Source of the DNA: Siphonodentalium dalli
Taxonomy: Eukaryota > Mollusca > Scaphopoda > Gadilida > Siphonodentaliidae
Length of the DNA: 64,000 nt
Direction of reading: 5' to 3'
Assembly (NCBI GenBank): GCA_032622095.1
Contig: CP136069.1
Span: 183,633,122 to 183,697,121 of the forward strand
Below are positions 38,601 through 50,600 of this stretch, one piece after another. A model generated the notes under the pieces. It was not told the origin of the DNA. It did not search any database and saw nothing but the letters and a program-made list of their open reading frames with translations. The position numbers and the translations under genes were made by a program. Position 1 is the stretch's first letter. Each line of letters begins with the position of its first letter.

Positions 38601-41600
38601 AACCTCAGCAGAATTATGGGTAACTTTTCAGGATTTAGTCGGAAATATGGCTTGTTGCCATTCATTGGAAAGCTCTCAGTGAGAGCTTTCCGATGAATGG
38701 CAACAAGCCATATTTCCGACTAAATCCTGAAAAAATTCCCATAATCTGCTGTGGTTAAGGAGTCGATTATTTAGGGCATTACTGTATCAAATAGTGTTCA
38801 TGTACATTTTTAGGCATGTGGTCATATCACTCGATGTTGCTGTCATTTCTGTTGTGGAAAGTAATATAGAAATTCAGGTTATCAAGAAATAATCTTAATG
38901 GCTAAATATGTGACAACCAATTGTTTTATAGCATTCGGGGATGGACAGCTTGTGATTAAATTAATAGGGTATACATATAATTTTGGAATAAAATTCAGGC
39001 TAAACATATAATTTTGTTAATAGAAATCAGGCTATGGATATATTTTTTGGCACTGTATTCCTTTCTCTGTACTTCAGCACGGGATATATGGAAGAAAAGG
39101 TATTTTGAAGAGAAGAAGAAAACTCCGTCCTTAGAAGAGCAGTGCAACAAGTTACGACAAGAGCTGGATGCGATTCATCGGAAGCTCATGTCAACCTTGG
39201 AAGGCGGAGCTAAAGAGCGACATGTCAGGGTCACTGACAAGAAACCATCAAAGAAGGTTGGTGTTGAGCTACCCCAGTTGAAGTTTGATTCAGGTGACAG
39301 TCCGCGAACGGATGCGTCAACAAACTCGGGTCATGGCTCAACAAACACGGGGAACAGCCGTGATCCTCATGACTTGAACTTGAGCATTAACTTATTGTTT
39401 GATGGCAAGAAATTGGTTTATTCAAAGGACAATAAGAGGCCCTTTTTAAGACAATCTTAACAATGAGACTGGTAGATTGATTTAAAACCCTTTCAGTGCC
39501 AAGTCTGATTTTTGTATCAACCCATATTTCCTTGATTATTTTTCAAATTTATTGATTATAATAATGTGATACATTGATTGAAAGAGCTCTAAGAGCTCTT
39601 TCCATCAATGCATCACATTATTATAATCAATAAATTTGAAAAATTATTAAGGAAATATGGGTTGATACAAAAATCGGACTTGGCACTGAAAGGGTTAATA
39701 TAATTAACCCTTTGATAGGGTTTGTGCTGGCCGGCAAGTTTTATTTTGGAAAGTTTTTAGATATTTTAAATTATTTCGTTATTTTTTCAAAATCTTTGAC
39801 AGAACCGAACAATCAATATATGAACATTGAGACAATTTCAGCAATTTAAAACAAAACAAATAAAAAAAAGATGCAAAACACAATAAGAAACAACAAAGAA
39901 ATAAAAACACAAAAACGATTCTTTTATATAATAAATTTTAGAGAAAATTTACATTGAAAATTTACATTGAAGAATTGACAAATTTGTAAGAATATGTATA
40001 TATTGTAATAGCGACTATAATCATCACTGTTTTGAGAAGAAAGTATGCATTAGCTGTGGTCAGTAGCAATATATTTTTGCAAAATTAGTATTGAAACACA
40101 TGTAAAACAATCGGTACTATTCCCAAGGTATTGGTGGTTATAAAATCCTCAGTGTATATGAATGCATGACACTGATGCCAAAGGCTGGGGTATTATGCGT
40201 GTGATAAGTTTTGAGTTTAATACTAAAGATGCCTTGAAATGAAGCAATCCTGCCATTGCAACAATATCAAAACTGTATATGTCCTAGCATTCTGTGTCTG
40301 CTGATGCCACAGTGTAAATTTAATATTTGTGGCTATATCTAAGGGTCTGTAGATGGAGACACTTCAAAATAAATATTTGTATATTATAATCTTATTATTG
40401 ATAGGGCAAAAGTCATGTCTCAGTGAAACTCGACCAAAGAAGTCTTTCATATTTATTCGTATTTGTTATAATTTGTATAATAATATATAATAGATAGGTT
40501 TATATTTATATATTCTGGATTTTCAAGATATCAGTATTGGATACCACTAAAGAACATGAGGTGGCAAAAACAAAATATTACTGCCATTTGATGTTTGAAC
40601 AGGGAAATTAAAATCAGATTCACAAGAAATGTTCTCAATCGCCCATGAAATATTAGTTCATTGATATAATCATAAATCAGTTGAAACATACATTTTCTGC
40701 CAATGTAGAATTCTGCTATGAACTTAAGTCTATGTACTAATAAAGGCATATAACAACTTGATGAATGGCCCCAAGTACAACTGGCTAAATCATGATAACG
40801 TTTGTGATCCCGATACAAGTTTTGTCAGATCAGTAATTCAATTTAGAGTTCAAGCAAGTATATAATACCCATACAGAGGATTACTTTTACATCAGATATT
40901 CTCAGAAATGGGTTAACCCTTTACCCAACAAACCGGCCAAAACCGGCCAAATAAAGCTTCAACAGCCTAAAATATCTTCGGTCTGTCTCAATAGACCCAT
41001 ACAAATTTATGGATATCATTGGAACCGGTTCCTTGACCACATTGTGATGGTTACAGTTATGCCCTGTGCCAATGCATTCTCTTATATATGCGAGTCGACC
41101 ATAGGTCGTCTCGCATATATAAGAGAATGCATTGGCCTAAAAAAAATCTTTTTTACATTCTTTAACAATTTTATAATTTTTAATGTGTTTAGCCAATGCA
41201 TTCTCTTATATATGTGAGGCGACCTATGGTCGACTTGCATATATAAGAGAATGCATTGGCACAGGGCCGTTCTGTTGGGTAAAGGGTTAAGGCCTACAAG
41301 TGCTTGTATTTGCTTTGCCATCTTGAAACTATCAAGTAATCACATGGCAGTAACATTTTGTTACTATCACTCCAAAACTTTTAAGTGACTCTCACCTCTA
41401 TAGTATTTTGTATAAAAATTATGTTTGTAAAATATATGCAAAATTTTGTAATACCAAAGACAATAGTACTAGTATTAACTGACATTTTCCCATTGAATGT
41501 TTTATACACCCTTTTGAAAAAGGTCATATTATGTAATCAGTCTGTCTGTCTGTTAACATTTTTGGTTTCCGATCGATAACTCTAGTTCAGATTATTTGAT

Positions 41601-44600
41601 CTGAACCAAAGTTGGTACGTGTATTTCCCAGCCAAAGATACACACCAAGTTCAAATATGGGTTACTTCCAATTATTTTTACATGAGTTATATCCCTTTTT
41701 GTCCCCCGAAATTTTTTATTTTCGGGGCACTATAGAAACGGGCTCTGTCCGTCCGTTGTACCGTCCATCCATCCGTCACACTTTTGAGTACCTTCATGGT
41801 GTAATCATCTCCTCCTACAGATTTCATCCCAGAGATTTGAAACTTCAGAATATTGTTGCCCCATATATTGAAGATGTGCAACATGTATTATTGATGACGG
41901 AAAAATTATTTTTTGACGGAGTTATTAACCCTTTTTGACTTTGAAAATTTCAACATTTTTTATAATTTTCAGTATGATGGTACCTTCATGGTGTAATCAA
42001 CTCAACCTACAGTTTTCTTCCTAGAGATTTGAAACTTCAGAATACTGTTGCCCATATATTGAAGATGTGCAACATGTATTATTGATGACAGAAAAAATAT
42101 TTTATGACAGAGTTATTAATCCTTTTCGACTTAGAAAATTTCAACATTTTTTATAATTTTCTGTATAAGGGTACCTTCATGGTGTAATCAACTCCTCTTA
42201 CAGTTTTGATCGTAGATATTTTAAACTTCAGAGTATTGTTACCCACATATTGGAGATGTGCAACATGTATATAGATGACGGAATTTTATTTTTTTACGGA
42301 GTTATTAACCCTTTTCGTCTTAGAAAATTTCAACATTTTTTATAATTTTCTGTATAAGGGTACCTTCATGGTGTAATCAACTCCTCCTAAAGTTTTGATC
42401 GTAGATATTTGAGACTTTTCAGAGAATTGTTACCCACATATCGGAGATGTGCAACATGTATATAGATGATGGAAAAATTATTTTTTTACGGAATTATTAA
42501 CCCTTTTGACTTAGAACATTTTTTTTAATTTCTTTAACAAAGCGGCATCGACTTGGCACGTTTTCGGGGGACACTGTGGTTGGCTGACCTTTTATTCGAC
42601 TTAGAATTTTATTGCCTGTTAATATTTTTGGTTTCCGACCGATAACTTCAGTTTGGATTATTTGATCTGAACCAAAGCTGCTCTGTGTTTTTCCCAGCTA
42701 AAATTAACAGGCCAAGTTCAAATATGGGTTCTGTCTAAATATTTTCACATAAGTTACGGCCCATTTTTGACTTACAGTTTGACTGCGTTTTGGCATTGAA
42801 ATTATGAGTATATCAGATAATCTTTGCTCAAATTATTATTTTATTTTGCGGTAGTACAATTCAAAATGGCAAAGGGACGTATTTTCCTAGTGATGCGCTT
42901 GTTATATTTCTCACTTTTGATCTGTGAACTTACATTATTTTTTAAGTTTCACAAAACCATTATGGACATTAGTATACATTTTCTTTAAAAAATATATGTT
43001 CTTGTAACAGGAGATATGGGACTCGGAATACATGTTAATTAATGTTAAAGATTTGTGTCGACTTTCTAAAGAAACTGCACCAACCCATTCACACATTATG
43101 GACTCTTATAATAGTGCTGACCCCAACCTTCTTATATACACATACCTCCCTTACTAGTATTATTAATGTCTTCCATCTCCTGATGCTATAGTTAGGAATC
43201 AGAAACATATCCAGGATTAATTTTATATCTGTAACTGCTATAGGCACCAAAATATTCTGCATCCAAATTTTTATGCCAATAAGAATGTCTGTAATGTCTA
43301 TAATAGTGGTGTATTTTTATAATGGTACCCATAATTAATTTGTTATGTTATATATAGGATTCACTAACTTTGTATTTGAGGTACTTGACAGTTAAAAACC
43401 ATATTCTTTTATGATTTTTTTGTGGCAACAAATTCTTGTTCCCGCAACGCATCATGTAACAAAACCAAAATTAGTGTGCATCAAAACTGCAGACATGGAA
43501 AAAATACATGTAATTGCTATTCACAAAATACCTTCTAATGCAGAATATCTACAAACTGTTGAGTTCATTAGCGTAGGTATCTTGATGGCCAAATTCCATA
43601 ATGAAGTATACATTACACAAAGTTTGAAACATGACATGTAATTTATTTGGAGAGACCTTGACTCAGAAACAGGCATTCCCAAAAAATTCCTGGATATGTC
43701 CCTGCTAGGGATTTAATAAGCATTCCCCTGATGTTTTATATATATTAAATGTATTATCCATTTTCAACCCATGCATTATCTCACATTTATCCAATATATA
43801 TGAACTGTATTATTAGTCGGGTTCAGCCACACATACATGTAACTTGTAACGTGTTACTGTGGTATTGCAATGGATATGCACTTGATTGGAAAAGTCATGT
43901 GATTTTACAGTGCTGCCAAACCTACAGGTTTGTAGATATTGGCCCAATTTGTAGGAAAACGTGTAAACAATAGTCAGTGGTAAAGACAAACTGACCACCG
44001 ATACACTTAACCCTTCTATGACTGGAGCTTCCTGAAATTTTGCGAAAACCCTGTGCCAATGCATAGGGAGCCTCACATACAATGTATATAATAGATTGCA
44101 TTGGCCTAACAATAATTACCTTGACATTGTAAGCCAGTGTATTCTCTTATATATGCGAGGCTCCGTATGATAGATTCGCATATATATGAGAATGCACTGG
44201 CACAGGATCTTTAATGCTGCACCCGTGCAGCTCCTGTCATGAACGGATTAATAGGCTTCAAGCAAAATAAGCTCTTACAGTAATGTTCTAAATAATCGAC
44301 TCCTTAACCACAGCAGAATTATGGGTAATTTTTCAGGATTTAGTCAGAAATATGGCTTGTTACCATTCATCGGAAAGATCTCAGTGAGAGCTTTCTGATG
44401 AATAGCAATAAGCCATATTTCCGACTAAATCCTGAAAAGTTACCCATAATTCTGCTGTGGTTAAGGAGTCAATTATTTAGGGCATTACTGTACCCTGTGT
44501 TCGCTCAAACAAATCACATTCTTATAATGCCTGCAGGTTTCGTATGCTACATGTTGGGCACAAAACGGTTGGACTATGTACGTGCAGGAGGAATGGTCAC

Positions 44601-47600
44601 TGAGTCAGTTGACTTATGTTGGCAATGGTAACACAAATTACTCACACATGTGGCTAAACCTGGGCTGTATACATTTTTTTTCCACATATATTTGAAGATG
44701 TTATGTTTTATTAACAGGTCTGCAGCTGTTCAGTAGGCTGTATGATGGGGGCAGCTTCCTCCTCCCAATTTGACTCCATGAACTTCCCTGTTTGAAAAGT
44801 TTTCTGATTTTTATTAGTTCTTTGTTGGGTTTTTATGAAAAATTTGTCAATCTTAGAACACTTTTTTTTTATTTAATTTTTTTATTTCCAGATATTTCAG
44901 GTAATTTATCATTTTGTAATTTTTTTTATTCAAAAAACCCCCAACCTATACCGATCATCAGTCAACGTTTCAGCTTCATGGCTGTTTATTGTGTAACATA
45001 CATAATTCTCTTTTATATTTTATATTGTCACCATAATGCCATATATAATATGCTACTATTCCAGAACAATTATAAACTGCAAGCCATAAAAACTCAGCAT
45101 GAGATAGAGGATATGAGACGGAGGGTGGAGCATGCTAAAATGAAGCTCACTGCTGAAATGAAGGTAGATGAAAACGCACTGCACACAACACGCAATAACA
45201 TGGCACCCTGCTCATAATGACACCCATCTCAGTTAAATCTCATGATCAAATCTGTTCATATTGGATAGCTGCTTCACAGGAGCAATTTTTGAAAGAAGCT
45301 ACAGTAATGCTCTAATTAATCAACTCCTTAACCACAGCAGAATTATGGGTAACTTTTCAGGATTTAGTCGGAAATATGGCTTATTGCCATTCATCGGAGA
45401 GCTCTCGGGGAGAGCTTTCCGATGAATGGCAACAAGCCATATTTCCGACTAAATCCTGAAAAGTTACCCATAATTCTGCTGTGGTTAAGGAGTCGATTAA
45501 TTAGAGCATTACTGTATAAAATTATATTGCAATGAAATTTACCTTGTATCTTCTTGAGTTCCTCTTATCGGTATACTTAGAATTCCAGATTCAATCCAAA
45601 TCTAGGCCCACTATTCTAAGGCTATTTTCTGTTCCATTTTGTAAGACACATTTTATAGTGAACCGGAAACTCAACAGTTTTGGAGTTCTTATTATTATTA
45701 GGGTGGAGATGGAGTTAAATTTAACTATACTATGAGCAGGTGTCATGTTATAGCTGTCAATGTTTTATAACATTCAGGTCACCCAGGAATAATTAAACGT
45801 CTTATAGATTTATTGCTTGATATCTTTTGATATTAATAAATTATTAACACTATATGTAGCACAATATTTTCTGGTAACCAGACTTGTTTTTAAAGACATC
45901 CATTCCTCAACAGTCTCGGAGTTTAACCAGCGTATCGGCTCACTGTAGTATAATATAGGGACCAGCCTAGAGGGTGACTTGGGAGACATGTTCTTCCTAA
46001 ATTGTGCCACTTCTCCCTATTTTTGTCTTGGGGGAGAAGTGACCTCTCTCATATACCAGTATGTATATATCCAAACAGCATATAGAAAGTGTATTTACTG
46101 ACTACAATGATAATATTAATGGGCTCTTGTATTGCATAATATTTATTGAATCACACAAAGGTGATGTTCGAGAGTAAATCAAACTTATTTATGACTTCTC
46201 CATGATAACAGTCCATTTCTCCCTATAATCTAATAGCTGACTTCTCCCAATTTGAATTCTCAAACTTTTTTGTGACTCATAATGAATAAACTTGTATAAT
46301 GCAGCTATTTCAATAAATTTTACATAAAAATTGACAGCACACAACACCATTTTTTCCTATAAATTAAATAAAATAACTCTTGATGGCGGTCATTCTCATT
46401 CGGTTATAGGTGATTTGTTCGTGGATGAATGAAGGTCTGCTTGTTTATATTTTTACATGGTTCAGACGCTGTGTTTTACGAAATAGCGCAGCCTATGTTG
46501 TTGAATGATTCAACGGCCGAATCGTGAAATACCAGTTTTCTATTGTGAAGTAAGTTTGTAATATGTCTTAAATTCTTGTGTTCTCAGTTAATTTTGCTCA
46601 GTCAAACATAAAGTCCCCTTCTTGTCGGAAAAAAATGAAACTGAAATATTCCTGAAATAACATTTTTTGATTTTAAAGTTTAAATGTCTGTTTGCGCTCC
46701 AAAATTCACATAATATTTGCTTTTGAACTTTTCAAATTATCAAAATATGGCAATAAATAACTGAAATACTTTCTAGGAGCATGATATGTCGCAGAAAGAC
46801 TTATTGAAGTTATAAAAAAATATAAATTCAAACACAAAAATCGGACCCCAAGCAATATTCCTGCCCCAATTATATTCAACAAATTCAGGAATCGGAAATG
46901 GAATAACACATGACTGGACAGTTACATTGTGTTATCTTAACATGGATCTAATTATAACTTCACGGATTGTTTTCTCTTAATATTAATCATCAAAATAATA
47001 TAATAGGCCTACCATAAACGTTTCAAAGTGACGACCGCTCTAGATTTTCTTCCCATGGTCTACAGGTGCAATTTTTACACAACAGGTGATTAAAAACTTT
47101 TAACCCGCACAAATGAAACGACTTAAAATTTACCAAAAAATAGAAAGAAGCAAAACATGTATATCAACAAATTTGTTCGGAAATCTTCCACATAGGTATG
47201 TTTTGAGATATCTCTTAACCCTTTCATGATGGGAGCTTCTGAATTTTTGCGAAAACCCTGTGCCAATGCATTCTCTTATATATGCAAGTCGACCATTGGT
47301 CACCTCGCATATATAAGAGAATGCATTGGCCTAACAAATGTTATATTATTTTTTATAATTGTTAAAAAAATTTAAAAAATTGTTAAAGAATGTAAGAAAC
47401 GATGATAAAAAATGATAAAAAGAATGTAAGAAAATAATGATAAAAATTGATAAAGAATGTAAGAAAAAATGATAAGATTGCTAAATAGTGTAAGAAAAAA
47501 ATTATAAAATTGTTAAAGAATATAAGAAAAATGATAAAAATTGTTAAAGAATATAAGAATAGATAGAGAATACCTACGAGTTTTGGTTGAATACCAGAAT

Positions 47601-50600
47601 TATCTCATGAGTGGGTGCAAGGAAGTACATAATTTCCACGAGCGGCTGCAAGCCGCGAGTGGAAATTCTGTACTTCCTTGCACCCACGAATGAGATAATC
47701 CGGGTATTCAACCAAAACCCGTAGGTTTTCTTTTTATTATATGCGCTATAAACCGCACCAAAACTGCTAATTTTGTCCTACAGTTCACTTCAAATTGTTA
47801 GAAAGCTTCGACATTTGCATTTTGTTTACATTCCATCAATTGATTTGCTCACCACCGAATGACAAATATCGAGCATAGCCGCCATAAGAAATAGTCCCCA
47901 TTGTTTTATTCTGAAATGATGCGAGAAAATTAATGTATATGTAATTTAGTGATAAGAATATATTAAAACAAATGAGTTAACATTATAACAATTAAATAAC
48001 AGTTTATGAACCGTGAAAATCAATAATTAAAACAATAGTCCGGCTGTTATTGATACGCTTTGAAACTTAATGTGATTCGCCGCTATAAACCGGAAGTATA
48101 TAATCTCTGAAAAAGTAATACTATTGTGTTATCCATCGAGTCGGTCAGTGTTATCCATCGAGTCGGTCCAGGCGATGGATATAACGCTCTACGCCACGGC
48201 AATTTCCCACTATTTAATGGGGAAGCATATAATAAATGATAAAACTTGTTATAGAATGTAAGAAACAATTATAAAAAATGACAAAAAATTGTTAAAGACT
48301 GTATAAGAAAAATTATTAAAAATGATACAAATTTTTAAAGAATGTAATAAAAATTGATTAAAAACAGTGTTAAAAATGATAAAAAATTGTTCGGCCAATG
48401 CATTCTCTTATATATGCCAGGCGACTTATGGTTTGCATATATAAGAGAATGCTATGGTTTGCATATATAAGAGAATGCATTGGCACAGGGTCTTTAATGT
48501 TGCATCAGCGCGGCTCCCGTTATGAAACAGGTTAACAAATTATGTGTACATAATTTTGGGTTTCAAATGAGCATTGGCCGTGAAAGCAAATAAATTTTAA
48601 CTAAATTTGGGCAGAATCCATGTAGCATTTAATGAAATCAGACATCATATTGAAATATTTTTGCTTTCTTTGATAAAAAGGAGATTTGAGCCCAAACTTA
48701 CTATTTGGAACCTATTGATTATTGCTGTGTTAGATAAACAATGCCCTGAGGTAAACTCTCAAGTGTCAGAATAGTGCTTTGGTGTTTTTATCTAATCAGG
48801 CACTGTGATAATGTAAACAAAATTTCTGTTTGTATAAAAAGATTGTAGAGATGATAATATTTTTATTGATGCTGCCCCTGTTATTGGCTGTATTTGCTGC
48901 TTTAAAAAAATTGTTTGAACACTATTGTGTGGCTTTAAATTAAAACAACTAATTTAATATTCATACTCTGGAATGTCTGCTCTGAGACAGGGTGACCTGA
49001 CTGTTCTTTGCTGCAGTGAGCTTTCATTTAGAACATTGTGTAACAATTACAGAAAGCATTTACAATTTGATTTTTGAGCACTTTGAAGCACACATTATTA
49101 CCATTTGACTTTGAGTTCCATGTTCTATTTTACAATTATTTCTGGGTTGATTTGATTGTTTTGTTAATTTTTGTCACACATTTAATAGTTTTCATTTTTT
49201 TTATTGAGTTATATATTAAAACTCAAAGATACTATTTTTCATGATTCTTTTGTTGAATTATCTGAACTTCCATAGGAGATAACATGGTTTTTATTTTTGA
49301 AAAAAAAGATAAGCTGGTTAAATGTGGCTTAATTTCCCATAAATGTTATCAAGAACTACAATTTAAAACTTTGTTCAAGATACATACACTGATGCCTACT
49401 GTATATGCACTGCTAAATGCAGTTGACAGTTTTGATAACAAAGAGACTCATTGATGAGTAGTTACCTGATTCCCATTGATTCATTTGTAGAGATATTCAA
49501 CTTATAAGTTCCAAAATTCCTACAATTGAAATCTTTTTGCTGTATGTTGTCTGCTTATATATGTCACCCCTACAAATAAAGAATGAATCATTCCAATGTA
49601 TACTTTAGTACTTAAAGGAGGACTCTAACTAAATCCGGCCATTAATGGGACCATCTCCTGTTATACTCAACAGATATATGTAACAAAGAATGAATTTGAG
49701 CCATGGATGAGTGCAAATTACACTTATTTACTTTATGATGGATGTAAAACAACATGGAAATTATAATGAAAATGAGTTTATGGCCAGTGTCATTAACTCG
49801 TTTTAATTATAATTACCATGTTGTTTATATTGTTCATAGAGCACACGAGTGTATTTTGCACTCATCCATGGCTCAAATTAATTCATTTGTTATATTTATT
49901 CTGTTAAGTATAATAGGAGATGGTCCCATAAATGGCCAGATTTAGTGCACAGTCCCCCTTTAATGTGAGAGTTCAATCAGTAATCAAAGGGTAATAAATT
50001 TCACTGTTTGCATTAAAAAAAGAAACCATGTTCCACCATTGACAGTGAATCTCCTGATAATGTAGTACTTTGATTTAACCCTTGCTTGATCGCACACTGC
50101 ACATTCACTTCCTGCCGACTGACCTCTAGTTGTCAACCTGGACAGTTTATATTCCTACTAAAAAAGGTAAGTCGACCTTGAACTATCTTACAGCCAGATC
50201 ATGTGACTTAAAACCTTTCATTGATCGTACATTTGAGTCCCACATTAACCCTTCATGACTGGAGCTTCCTGAAATTTAACAAAAACTCTGTGCCAGTGCA
50301 TTCTCTTATATATGCCAGTCTCCCATAATGTGCCTCGCATATATTAGAGCATATGTTTGTCTAAAAATATCTACCTTAACCTTGTAAGACAGTGCATTCT
50401 CTTATATTTGTGAGGCTCCCTATGGGAGACTCGCATTTATAAGAGAATGCACTGGCACAGGATCATTAATGCTGCACTGGCACAGATCCCGTCATCAAAG
50501 GGTTAAATTTCAACATCATTAAATTAGGGCCATGCAAATATTTGAGATTCGATTTGATGTTGATATCACTGGTGTGATTTGAATTATCAAGCAATATATG

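Larger units (their letters stand above)
47215..48535 (+). mobile_element. Family C MITE enlarged by a tandem array and insertions
   Basis: TTAACCCTTTCATGATGGGA at 47215 and CCGTTATGAAACAGGTTAA at 48535 are the ends. Inside, a hairpin (47265-47331) is followed by an AT-rich array of GTTAAAGAATGTAAGAAAAA units (47335-47560 and 48236-48390), then a degraded second hairpin. About 675 bp of foreign sequence splits the array. Confidence 0.75.

Noticed and set aside
44792-45064. Upstream extension of exon 6 in the same frame
   Set aside because: The peptide is hydrophobic AT-driven translation and a good acceptor (CTATTCCAG) separates it from the helical exon.
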